Assembly: GCF_000620085.1 (NCBI RefSeq)
Contig: NZ_KK211070.1
Coordinates: 49,929 to 113,928 of the forward strand
Length of the DNA stretch: 64,000 bases
Reading direction: 5' to 3'
From: Marinobacterium jannaschii DSM 6295
GTDB lineage: Bacteria > Pseudomonadota > Gammaproteobacteria > Pseudomonadales > Balneatricaceae
Shown: piece by piece, positions 26,454 through 35,078 of the stretch
Layout: every line of letters begins with the position of its first letter
Numbering within the stretch: the first letter of the stretch is position 1
Translations under genes and position numbers: made by a program
The notes under the pieces: generated by a model
Told to the model about the DNA's origin: nothing
Databases searched by the model: none
What the model saw: only the letters and a program-made list of their open reading frames with translations

Positions 26454-27393
26454 GGTTGTATTCAGGGCGACAACAGGATCATTGCCTGAGTGGCTATTTC
26501 GACGAATCGACTAGCCGACGATGGATCTGTGTCTTGGGCTAGACTGGATTACAAATCTGGCTGACTGATCCCTGTTCCCTCCTCTATGCCCATCGGTGCT
26601 CAGCAGTAAAGCGAACCCTTACCAGAGGAGGGACGTTTACCTTAGCTGTTTCCTCTTTAGTTTACCAGTCTACGTCGACTCCCCTACCCCACCAGCAAGA
26701 CCACCAGCAAGAAATCTAAGTTGGTCTCTGATGGTGCAACCAGCATCAATAGCTTGATAATTGGCATTGGTGTGATTCGGCAAGATCTGTCTGAAGGGCC
26801 TGTAGTAAAAGGGCCTGTGAAAATAGAGGAAAGTTTGTCCTATTCTGAACTCCCCTACTAAAGGGGATCGATTGCCCGCCAGATTGGTATTCCTAGATGG
26901 CGCTTCTTCATTCCTGCTTCTTTACCTCCATAACCGCTTCGGGCTTTCTCAAATGCAAATGGTGCAGGATGCACCATTAAGAGAGGACTGATTACCGCCT
27001 AAATGGCTGACCCATTATCTAATTCCAACCTGTTCCCAAGCCTACCTATCCGGGCAGTGGCTCAAACCAATGGTGTAGCGTGCTCTATAAAAGGAGGATT
27101 GATTACCGCTATCGGAGCCAGTACATATCAGCATGTTGCCTGCCACTTCACTATCACCGGCCTGCCAGGTGGTGCAGCCTGCACCACCAGAGGGGAATGA
27201 TTACCGTAGTAGAACCCGGTATCTATCTGCGGTGTTACCAGTATTAAGTAGCAGCAAGCTGATGGGACACAGACAGCCAGTAAAAGGGGGAGTGATTACC
27301 CGCCAGGTTGATATTCCTCGATGGGGCTTCTTTATTTCCGCTTCTCTATCTCCATAACCGCTTAGGGCTTTCACAAATGGAAATGGTGCATCC

Positions 27394-28141
27394 TGCACCA
27401 CTAAAGGAGGACTGATTACCGCTATTGGAGCCAGTACATATCAGCACGTTGCCTGCCACAATGGTCCAACATGGCTATGCAATGCCCTATCGCGCCAATC
27501 GGGGTGTGCCTGATTATTGATACGACATCCTAATGGGCCAGCCTGGTGGTGCAGGCTGCACCATGGAAGGGGGAGTGATTACCGAAATTGGTTGTCGGCA
27601 CACATCTGTACTGTACCAGTTCCCGCACTACCAAGGGCCAGCCTGGTGCTGGTGGTGCAGGCTGCAGCACAGAAGGGGGAGTGATTACCGAAGTTGGTTG
27701 TCGGCACACATCTGCACCGTACCAGTCCCGCACTACTAAGGGCCTGTTTGGTGATGGTGGTGCAGGCTGCACCACTAAAGGAGGACTGATTACCGCTATT
27801 GGAGCCAGTACATATCAGCACGTTGCCTGCCACAATGGTCCAACATGGCTATGCAATGCCCTGTCGCGCCAATCGGGGTGTGCCTGATTATTGATACGAC
27901 ATCCTAATGGGCCAGCCTGGTGGTGCAGGCTGCACCATGGAAGGGGGAGTGATTACCGAAATTGGTTGTCGGCACACATCTGTACTGTACCAGTTCCCGC
28001 ACTACCAAGGGCCAGCCTGGTGCTGGTGGTGCAGGCTGCACCACGGAAGGGGGAGTGATTACCGAAGTTGGTTGTCGGCACACATCTGCACTGTACCAGT
28101 CCCGCACTACTAGGGGCCTGTTTGGTGATGGTGGTGCAGGC
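27394..28141 (+). repeat. 374-bp tandem direct repeat
   Basis: 27394-27767 and 27768-28141 are almost identical (for example TAATGGGCCA at 27531 and 27905), with a few substitutions. Each copy holds three iteron units. A recent duplication in the origin is likely. Confidence 0.85.
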
Positions 28142-28225
28142 TGTACCACTAAAGGGGGAACGATTACCTACCTGCCAGTTTCGGGTCTTACGTCTGCCTA
28201 TATGTGGAGATTAGCTGTACTGAGA

Positions 28226-28241
28226 TGGCAGCTATTTGCCA
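28226..28241. promoter_or_regulatory. TGGCA-N6-TGCCA dyad
   Basis: TGGCAGCTATTTGCCA has the same arms and spacing as the dyads at 3757, 9130 and 9212, at the end of the origin region. Confidence 0.4.
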
Positions 28242-28418
28242 CTAAGAAGTCACAGCTAATCGAGTGCACATGATGTGTCACTTTGATATGAGCTAGCAGG
28301 TAATCAGTTGCCAGTAATATGCCAGCAGAAAACGAGAAAGGTCAGATAGAGAAGAAGTCACTGAAAGAAGTGGGCTCAATGCTGATCGCATACAAGAGCC
28401 CGAGGGGAAAGCGGAGGC

Positions 28419-30443
28419 TTATAGCTGAGGTGCGATGTTAGCTTTGTTAGTGTGGACGATTGCTCTCAGTGAGTCGATCTGAGCCAGTTGCTCATCAATA
28501 GCATTGATTGCTTCATAGCATGCATTACGTGTTCCTGGATCTGTGATATACGGTGCAATACTCTGCCAGTGCAAGCAGCCGTCTGAGACCAACGACTGCC
28601 AATGTTGGAGGTGCTCCAGTGAGGCTGTAGCCCATTGAGAATGAGTGTCGGTCTGAACATCATCGTCTGCGAGAAGATATTCAAACCCTTTGATGACTTC
28701 AGCCACGTCGGTCTCTAAGCCTTGCATCGTTGTTAGTAGGGATCCGTAGGTATTCGCGAAATCGAATAGTTCTTTATTAGCAAGCTGCTTTAGCCGGGGG
28801 TGTGAGTTGTCGTTTGCATCCACCAGCAGATCACCAACAGTGACACCCGCGATAACTTCGTGCTGAGCAATTTGGGATGCCGTCAGTGCATCTTGCATCA
28901 GCCTTCTAGATCGCTCAAAAATCTGTTTGTTAGATTCGTCTCCGTCTAATGGCGCATTGTGAGATCGGTACGGGCGCTGGTTTGGGGTTGTAGCGGAGCG
29001 AAGCAGGGGGGCTGATACTTTTATCGACACATCCGATTCTGAGATCTGATACTTCGATGCAAGAAGTTTCTTAATGTCTTGCTCAACGGAGAGAGGATCG
29101 ACATTGCCGACTTGCTTTTTCATTGCCACAGATACCGGCAAGTATTGCTCCGGGGTGATATTGACCAGGCTATCGAGGCGTTTAGCTAGCTCGTCTTTGA
29201 GGTGCCCTGGGGGAACCATGTTTACTAATTCGATATAGCGCGCTGCAAATTGCGCGCGATCATTTACTGTCGAAAGACTCCCATCAGCTTGTGCAACGTG
29301 CACTATCCAGTTTGCCAGCGACATTGAGTTGCCTAAGAGGTCTAGATACTTGTCAGCTCCATAGTCGCGTATGTAGCTATCTGGATCGTGGTCAGCTGGC
29401 ATAGAACAGCAGTAGAATTCCCGATCTGCTGTGGCAAGGGGAAGCACTTCTTTTAACGCCTTAGTTGAGGCGATCGTTCCTGCAGCATCACCATCAAACG
29501 CGAAATACAGTTTGCCCGTATAACGTAGAGCTTTCTGTAGCTGTTGGGAGGTTACCGCTGTTCCCATTGGGGCCACCGCAACTGGAAGCCCTGCTGCATG
29601 ATGGCGGATGACATCGATATAACCTTCAGTCACAACAAGATAGTCCGGTTTCCGGTTCGTTAACTGTAAGCTTTCGTATAGTCCAAACAGCTCCTGGCCC
29701 TTCTTAAACACGTCGGTCTCAGGACCATTGATATATTTCGGTTTCTCATCAGTCAGCGTGCGAGCACCGAACGACACAACTCGGCCAGAAACATCTCTGA
29801 TGGGGAACATGAGGCGGTTTCTGAACCGATCGTAGAGCTTAGCTTTTGTTGTTTCTGTCTTTGGCTCATATACGGCTAGACCTGCGGCGCTGATTTGAAT
29901 TGCGCGCGCATAGCCTCCCGCTGCAGAACACAACGCACTCCACTCGGCTGGTGACGCGCCCAGTTGGAAACGCGAAATTATCTCATCTGGAATGCTTCTA
30001 CGGGCCAAATGGGAGCGTGCTGGAGAGTGGGCGTTATCGAGCATGGTTGCCTGATAAAATTGCGCAGCAGTACCCAGCAACTTGAAGCTAGTTGCCCGTC
30101 TCTTATCAGCCTGCAGCTGTGCGGCATTTTTCTCTTCAGTAGGCAGTTCAATACCTGCTTCATTGGCCAGCTTCTTGACGACCTCAACGAAGTTAAGTCC
30201 TTCATATCTCTCGATAAAACTGAACACATCACCACCGCCGCAGCCGGAAAAGCAGTTCCATAGCTGCTTCTTCGTATTGATCACCATGGATGGATCATTG
30301 TCATCGTGGAACGGGCAGCAGCACTTCAGGCTATCGTTGCCGCATTTATGCAGCTTAATGCCATAGCTCGCAGCGACTTTTTCAATAGGACTTTGCTGTT
30401 TAACCTGAGCTAAGAAGGCTTCTGAGAATCTCTGGGAACTCAT
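28419..30443 (-). CDS. DnaG-like plasmid primase
   Basis: The 674-residue protein has the DnaG architecture. The zinc-binding domain at about 38-75 reads CCCPFHDDNDPSMV then WNCFSGCGGGDVF. The catalytic core includes RNRLMFPIRDVSGRVVSFG and the TOPRIM motifs VVTEGYID, FAFDGDAAG and DHDPDSYIRDYG (about 260-370). The long C-terminal part (about 420-674) does not look like the DnaB-interacting domain. It probably primes plasmid replication or the transferred strand. It starts 14 bp after the EAL gene, in the same transcription unit. Confidence 0.92.
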   Translation of the reverse strand: MSSQRFSEAFLAQVKQQSPIEKVAASYGIKLHKCGNDSLKCCCPFHDDNDPSMVINTKKQLWNCFSGCGGGDVFSFIERYEGLNFVEVVKKLANEAGIELPTEEKNAAQLQADKRRATSFKLLGTAAQFYQATMLDNAHSPARSHLARRSIPDEIISRFQLGASPAEWSALCSAAGGYARAIQISAAGLAVYEPKTETTKAKLYDRFRNRLMFPIRDVSGRVVSFGARTLTDEKPKYINGPETDVFKKGQELFGLYESLQLTNRKPDYLVVTEGYIDVIRHHAAGLPVAVAPMGTAVTSQQLQKALRYTGKLYFAFDGDAAGTIASTKALKEVLPLATADREFYCCSMPADHDPDSYIRDYGADKYLDLLGNSMSLANWIVHVAQADGSLSTVNDRAQFAARYIELVNMVPPGHLKDELAKRLDSLVNITPEQYLPVSVAMKKQVGNVDPLSVEQDIKKLLASKYQISESDVSIKVSAPLLRSATTPNQRPYRSHNAPLDGDESNKQIFERSRRLMQDALTASQIAQHEVIAGVTVGDLLVDANDNSHPRLKQLANKELFDFANTYGSLLTTMQGLETDVAEVIKGFEYLLADDDVQTDTHSQWATASLEHLQHWQSLVSDGCLHWQSIAPYITDPGTRNACYEAINAIDEQLAQIDSLRAIVHTNKANIAPQL

Positions 30444-30457
30444 TGCTTAAACCTTTG

Positions 30458-31267
30458 TTAGAGGATTGGCTGGAGTAGGGGGCAGTGAAATGACGATGAA
30501 GAATGCTGATCAACGGGCGATGGCGTTTCCAGCATGGGGCTAGGTCGACCAAACCAGTAGCCTTGAAGTAGTACTGGATAGTCTCCCAGATGCTTTGCGA
30601 CGAATGCATAGTCCTCTGAGGTCTCAATTCCTTCTATCACAGTAGATAGATCCAACTCTGATGCAATCTGCACCAGATTCCGCAAGATAACTAAGGCCTT
30701 TGGGCTCTTAGTCGCCGCTCGAAAGAGAGACTGGTCGAACTTGATACCGGTAATTGGTAACTCAACTAATCGGGCAATCCCACTTTCTCCCGCCCCGAAG
30801 TCATCCAGGACAACTCTGAAACCCGCGGCTCTTAGCTGCTGGATCTGCTGCTTTGCGATCGTTAGATCAGAGAGGGAGTAGTGCTCCGTTATTTCGATGT
30901 GAACATCGTTTGCTGGAAAACCTTTGCAAGCCTGGACCAGCTCATCTCTCAATTCTGGAGTCGAAAGTAACTTGGCGGGTAGGTTGATGGTGATTGCTAT
31001 GCTGGCGTGTAGCTTTCGGACATTGCCTGTTGCCAGTGAAATCATTAGCTGGGTCAACTGCATCGCTTTAACCGGCGAAGCTTCGACATGTCGAATAAAT
31101 CGCCCTGGGAAGACTAAGCCATGCTCTGCGCATTCCCAACGTACTAACACTTCAAACAACGTCGGCTTGCGAGATGAATGGAGAGGCACGATGGGTTGAA
31201 AGTAGGGCACGAGTCTTCCAGTAGGGTTTTCAAGCTCCTGCTCTACATCTATCAGATAGCTATCCAT
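30458..31267 (-). CDS. EAL-domain cyclic-di-GMP phosphodiesterase
   Basis: ATG 31267 has GAGG six bases upstream and gives 269 residues, essentially one EAL domain. Signature pieces are FEVLVRW (EVL for EAL), INLPAKLL, IEITEHY, VLDDFGAGESG, GIKFDQSLF, VIEGIET and QGYWFGRP. The metal-binding Glu, Asn and Asp residues appear present, so it should hydrolyse c-di-GMP. It has no sensory domain or membrane segment. It is co-directional with the primase. It may shift the recipient toward or away from attachment, which matters for conjugation. Confidence 0.9.
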   Translation of the reverse strand: MDSYLIDVEQELENPTGRLVPYFQPIVPLHSSRKPTLFEVLVRWECAEHGLVFPGRFIRHVEASPVKAMQLTQLMISLATGNVRKLHASIAITINLPAKLLSTPELRDELVQACKGFPANDVHIEITEHYSLSDLTIAKQQIQQLRAAGFRVVLDDFGAGESGIARLVELPITGIKFDQSLFRAATKSPKALVILRNLVQIASELDLSTVIEGIETSEDYAFVAKHLGDYPVLLQGYWFGRPSPMLETPSPVDQHSSSSFHCPLLQPIL

Positions 31268-31327
31268 CGTACGCCTCATCACGTCTGTTCGATTAATGAT
31301 CTGTTCTTATATCATCGTTTTGGTAAT

Positions 31328-31347
31328 AATATCGGATAATTATATTA
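31328..31347. promoter_or_regulatory. Conserved 20-bp promoter/operator element, EAL/rdgC
   Basis: AATATCGGATAATTATATTA lies in the divergent gap and matches the dotD element at 18 of 20 positions. On the minus strand it contains TATAAT directed at the EAL-primase operon; outer arms TAATAT/ATATTA form a dyad. Confidence 0.6.
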
Positions 31348-31360
31348 ATGGTATTCAGAA

Positions 31361-32305
31361 ATGATTAACCCGAAAAGATCAATATTCGTATCGATTAATG
31401 ACTTAGGGGCTATCGATTTGTCAAAGCTCGCCGAGTCTATGACTCGATTTCAGTTCACTGAGTGTAAGCCTGAAGAAGAGGAGTCGTGGGGGTTTACGCC
31501 AGCTGAAGACTGGATTGAAGGGCAGGAGATTTTATACCAGGCCGATCAATTCGCCTTAGTGACGCTGAGATATGATCGCAAGGTCCCGAAAAAGTCACGG
31601 CTATCCCGATTATGGAGAGCGGCATGTGAGAAGAAGAAGAAAGAACTCGGGGCTGCTTTGGACAAAGTACAGCGTGAAGAAGTTAGAGAGCAGGTTAAGA
31701 AAAGCTTGCTTCCTGAGACGAATCCGAGTGAGACGATCGTGCAAGCAATCGTTGTGCGAGAGTGCTGGCTTGTCGTGCTAACTAGCAACTATGCCGATGC
31801 TGATCTCATGGTCGAGAAGCTAAATCGTGCCCTGGAACCCCAAGAGAAGCGTATCTCTTGGGTGTCTACATCCGTAAAACCTGAACTTTCTGAAACATTG
31901 ACAGCGATGTTGATGAAGCCTGAGATAGCGGAAGCCGCTGGATACTATGTTGGATCCTCAATGCGACTCGAAAAAGAAAAGTCAGGCAAAGCCAACTTAC
32001 GTGATCAAGAAGCGGATACTGCTGAAGTCCGTGAACACTTGCATGCGGGAAAAGAAGCACATGCACTTCAGGTCATTCAAAAAGACTCCGACCCTGAGAT
32101 TAAGTTTGTCATCACCAACAAGCGTGCATTGACACAAATTGATATGAAGAACGTGCTGAAAAGGCAAGCTGATGAAGAGCTAGGGGAATCGCAAGATGCA
32201 GACGCATACAAGCAGGGTATGTTTGTGATTGCGTGCAAAGCGCTGCTTGAGTTGTGGAGTTCTGTCGAGACCCTGCCCACGGATCCGGCTGAAATTATGG
32301 ACTAA
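31361..32305 (+). CDS. rdgC: RdgC-like DNA-binding protein
   Basis: The 314-residue protein matches RdgC (about 300 aa) in several blocks: FQFTECKPEEEESWGF, KKKKELGAALDKVQREEVRE with KKSLLP, WLVVLTSNYADADLMVEKL, HLHAGKEAHALQVIQKD and the C-terminal KQGMFVIACKALLELWSSV. RdgC is a toroidal DNA-binding protein that limits RecA loading. Plasmid copies are known. Here it could control recombination during establishment. Confidence 0.82.
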   Translation: MINPKRSIFVSINDLGAIDLSKLAESMTRFQFTECKPEEEESWGFTPAEDWIEGQEILYQADQFALVTLRYDRKVPKKSRLSRLWRAACEKKKKELGAALDKVQREEVREQVKKSLLPETNPSETIVQAIVVRECWLVVLTSNYADADLMVEKLNRALEPQEKRISWVSTSVKPELSETLTAMLMKPEIAEAAGYYVGSSMRLEKEKSGKANLRDQEADTAEVREHLHAGKEAHALQVIQKDSDPEIKFVITNKRALTQIDMKNVLKRQADEELGESQDADAYKQGMFVIACKALLELWSSVETLPTDPAEIMD

Positions 32306-32401
32306 GTCTCGTATATGTAAAGAATATTGCTTTGTTCAGCTGTTGAACAGCGATTAATCTGGTATTACTATATTGAAAAATTGTTATATCGGACATAACG
32401 T

Positions 32402-32941
32402 ATGAAAAAGCTCATACCTGCTAGCGTGCTTCTTGTTGCTTTAGCGGCGGTCTCTGGATGTAAACAGCAAACCGTGATTGTCGATGCAGAGTCACCGAAC
32501 CCCCTAACAGAGGTCGAGCGTGCTTTCCTGTACTCAATGACTAATCAGAAGCCAGGGCCAGCAGCCGCTGCAGGCGGAGCAGGAAGCCGGTTCGAAGAGT
32601 ACGGAATCGCGGAAACCCCGAAAGTTCGTTACACGTTCCAGCAGGCCCGAACCGCCCCGCACTTTGATTCCGGGCAGATCAAAGATGAAAACGGTGAACT
32701 GATACCGTTTACATACACCGTCACATTACCGTCAGGCAGCATTAAGAAGTCGATTGGCCCGGTTGTAAAAAAACTGGGCTACAGCGATGGCTACTGGCTG
32801 CTGAACGATTTTAGAGTTCAGCAGCCCGTCAAAATCGGTGGTTATACCACTGAGCACGTTTTAGAACGGATCCTGGATTACAGCGCGTTGGATGGCTTTG
32901 TTCGTACTTATGCAAATAAGGCAGTGGAGTTCGGGTCATGA
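32402..32941 (+). CDS. Lipoprotein, first gene of the pil operon
   Basis: The 179-residue lipoprotein (lipobox AVSGC at 16-20) has a Gly/Ala-rich linker and then a domain at about 95-175. There GSIKKSIGPVVKKLGYSDGY and the following strand/helix pattern resemble the DotD/secretin N-domain fold. It may correspond functionally to the N-terminal part of PilL or to a pilotin. Stop overlaps the next start (ATGA). Confidence 0.6.
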   Translation: MKKLIPASVLLVALAAVSGCKQQTVIVDAESPNPLTEVERAFLYSMTNQKPGPAAAAGGAGSRFEEYGIAETPKVRYTFQQARTAPHFDSGQIKDENGELIPFTYTVTLPSGSIKKSIGPVVKKLGYSDGYWLLNDFRVQQPVKIGGYTTEHVLERILDYSALDGFVRTYANKAVEFGS

Positions 32942-33504
32942 ACGTAAAGCAATCGATCACCACTCTGTTTGCCGCTACGGGACTGGCCGCATTGACTCTC
33001 ACCGCATGTACGCCGGTTGAAGTTAAGCCTGATCTGGGGCGCGTCGAAGCCCTCGATACGCAAATCATGTTGAAGTTGAAGTCCGGATACTTAGAAGACG
33101 CTATCAAGCAGGTCGGCAAGATCACCGGACTTTCAATCATATATAAAGCAGAGCCCCACTTGCTGGATCCTCCGGCATTGATGCGCGGCGAGCCTATGCA
33201 AGTCATTTCGTCGCTATTGGCTGGACTCCCGATTCGTGCCCGGAAGATGGGGCAAACGGTTTACATCGAACAGATTTGGTCCGTTAAGCGCAACTCCACT
33301 GTGAAGTCCTTGATGCAGAAATGGGATAGCGCGTCTGAATGGTCAGTGGTCTGGAACACACAGTCGAATCAGCAGATACAGGCAGATGCTCAATTCTACG
33401 GCGAATTCGATAGTGCTGTTGAAGAGCTGTTTGCGGCTCTTCGAATCAGTGGCGGTAGCCTCGAACCTGCCTTCTATCCGAACAACACAGTCGTCGTGCG
33501 CTAA
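32938..33504 (+). CDS. TcpQ-domain lipoprotein (PilL-like)
   Basis: The 188-residue lipoprotein (lipobox LTLTAC) has two alpha-beta modules. The first (about 48-108) contains SGYLEDAIKQVGKITGLSII. The second (about 115-188) contains KSLMQKWDSASEWSVVWNTQ and ends NNTVVVR, the TcpQ C-terminal domain pattern. In R64 the C-terminus of PilL carries this domain; here it is a separate gene just before the secretin. Confidence 0.65.
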   Translation: MNVKQSITTLFAATGLAALTLTACTPVEVKPDLGRVEALDTQIMLKLKSGYLEDAIKQVGKITGLSIIYKAEPHLLDPPALMRGEPMQVISSLLAGLPIRARKMGQTVYIEQIWSVKRNSTVKSLMQKWDSASEWSVVWNTQSNQQIQADAQFYGEFDSAVEELFAALRISGGSLEPAFYPNNTVVVR

Positions 33505-33508
33505 CGCT

Positions 33509-35071
33509 ATGAAACCGAACGCTATGAAACCAATCGTTGTTGCTACTCTGTGCCTGTCGATGGCGGGCTGTTCTGGGCTGGGTCATCTCGATCTTAAAGT
33601 TGATGCTGTTGACGCTCGTCTGAGTGAGCAGATCTCTTCGTATAAAGAAGGCCTGCCGAGTTTCAAGCGGAATCATGTTCCGTACATCGCTGGGTCAGAA
33701 ACGATGTTCGTTGAGGATATCCCTAAACCTGACTGGTTGTTGTTGGACGTCTTTGTCTCGCCGGAAGAGCGGATGAGCCTCAGGGATTACTCTGAGCTGG
33801 TTAGTCGGCAGATCGGAAAGCCTGTGCGACTGGGGCAGGATCTGTTTGAGTTGTACAAAGCGGAAAGTGAGAACAGCGATAGCCAGCAAGATAGCGATGA
33901 GGTCGAGGATGAGACTGAAACTGTCAGCTCTGAAGATGCCAACAACCCGCTGGCCCAGAAGTTTCGCGTTAAGCTGAAAGGCCGTGCCGATCAGGTGTTG
34001 GATAAGCTTGCAGCGACGTTCAACGTTCACTGGCGCTACGATGCTGGCCAGGTCGTCATCTACAAGCTGGATACCCGTACCTATACGCTGCATTACCTGA
34101 CTCAGGAAACCCTCAGTACAAAATTCAGTGGTAGCAATACCGATGAAAGTGAATCAGGTCTGTCTACGGCGATGCAGGTTACCCATACCGGAAGCTCGGT
34201 TGAGGACTATAAGCAGGCGATCGCGGCGATGTTGTCTCCCCTGGGGCGTCTGCAGTTCATTCCTGGCAGTGGCACAGTTGTTGTAACGGACACCCCCGAA
34301 AACCTGGATTCTGTCGAAGCGTTTATCGACGGCGAAAATAAATATATGACGCGCCAGGTTGCGCTCGATGTCTATGTGGCCACTGTATCATCCAATGATG
34401 GCCGTGACGTGGGGGTGATCTGGCAAAACCTGCTGTATGCAGGATCGAAAGCGTCTACATCCTTTATCAGTGCAGATGCTCAGCTATCTGCCGAAGCACT
34501 GAATCAGCTGGGCGTGACGGTGAACACTGGGCGGCTCACTGGTTCGAAGCTATTCCTGCAGGCATTGGCACAGAAAGCCAGGGTTAAGACCGTCAATTCT
34601 GAAACCCGCACAGTGATGAATAACACTGTCGCGCCATTCCGTGATGTGAACAATATCGAATACCCCTCAAATATTACCTCAACGACCAATGACGGGGTTA
34701 CAGAGACCACAACCGAGACCGGCGTGATCACGCCGGGTTTCGATATAACGCTTAAGCCACGCATTACCCGAGATAACAGGGTTGTACTCGATGTGATCAC
34801 TGTAATGAAGCGGGCGAAGCCTTTTGATGAGGTGGTCAGCGAAGGTCGCGTTCAGAAGTTTAAAGATGAACTGAGTAAAGAGTTCAGGACTGTAACCTCG
34901 GTACGTGATGGCGATACTGCGATCCTGAGCGGATATATCGCGTCTTCTGAATCTCAGACCGCGACCGGAACCGGCAACACGGAGTTCTGGGGCTTAGGTG
35001 GCGGAAAGGCCCAGCAGCAAGCTAAAGAGTTGATGCTGATTATGGTCACTCCTCACATCATCAAGGAGTAG
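33509..35071 (+). CDS. pilN: PilN-type secretin lipoprotein
   Basis: I use ATG 33509, 5 bp after the preceding stop, giving 520 residues; ATG 33524 is possible. The lipobox is MAGC, as in R64 PilN, a lipoprotein secretin. An acidic linker at about 120-150 precedes N-domains. The secretin core begins near VALDVYVATVSSNDGRDVGV (about 292) and ends AKELMLIMVTPHIIKE, the family C-terminus. It forms the outer-membrane channel of the thin pilus. Confidence 0.9.
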   Translation: MKPNAMKPIVVATLCLSMAGCSGLGHLDLKVDAVDARLSEQISSYKEGLPSFKRNHVPYIAGSETMFVEDIPKPDWLLLDVFVSPEERMSLRDYSELVSRQIGKPVRLGQDLFELYKAESENSDSQQDSDEVEDETETVSSEDANNPLAQKFRVKLKGRADQVLDKLAATFNVHWRYDAGQVVIYKLDTRTYTLHYLTQETLSTKFSGSNTDESESGLSTAMQVTHTGSSVEDYKQAIAAMLSPLGRLQFIPGSGTVVVTDTPENLDSVEAFIDGENKYMTRQVALDVYVATVSSNDGRDVGVIWQNLLYAGSKASTSFISADAQLSAEALNQLGVTVNTGRLTGSKLFLQALAQKARVKTVNSETRTVMNNTVAPFRDVNNIEYPSNITSTTNDGVTETTTETGVITPGFDITLKPRITRDNRVVLDVITVMKRAKPFDEVVSEGRVQKFKDELSKEFRTVTSVRDGDTAILSGYIASSESQTATGTGNTEFWGLGGGKAQQQAKELMLIMVTPHIIKE

Positions 35072-35078
35072 CGCCAAC

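Larger units (their letters stand above)
26321..28168 (+). repeat. Iteron-like array, 16 copies of AAGGRGGANTGATTACCG
   Basis: Copies begin near 26321, 26371, 26392, 26624, 26860, 26979, 27091, 27189, 27282, 27403, 27565, 27671, 27777, 27939, 28045 and 28151. Left-hand copies are degenerate, right-hand ones nearly identical. Many follow a palindrome GGTGCAG-S-CTGCACC, so the unit is hairpin plus iteron. Spacing on the right is about 106 or 162 bp. Confidence 0.75.
26119..28418. other. Putative replication origin (oriV) region
   Basis: About 2.3 kb with no credible gene between rep and the primase. It has, in order: a 10-bp-periodic AT-rich tract (about 26216-26255), a DnaA box TTATGCACA (26445-26453), 16 iteron-like motifs (26321-28168) partly inside a 374-bp tandem duplication, and a TGGCA-N6-TGCCA dyad at 28226. 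This is the organisation of an iteron origin, although the iterons are much farther apart than the usual 20-22 bp. Confidence 0.7.

Noticed and set aside
26329..28273. Many short ORFs on both strands in the origin (for example 27003-27200, 27530-27775, 27588-27887).
   Set aside because: They follow the tandem repeats, overlap each other on both strands and have Gly/Thr/Cys-rich translations with no ribosome binding sites.
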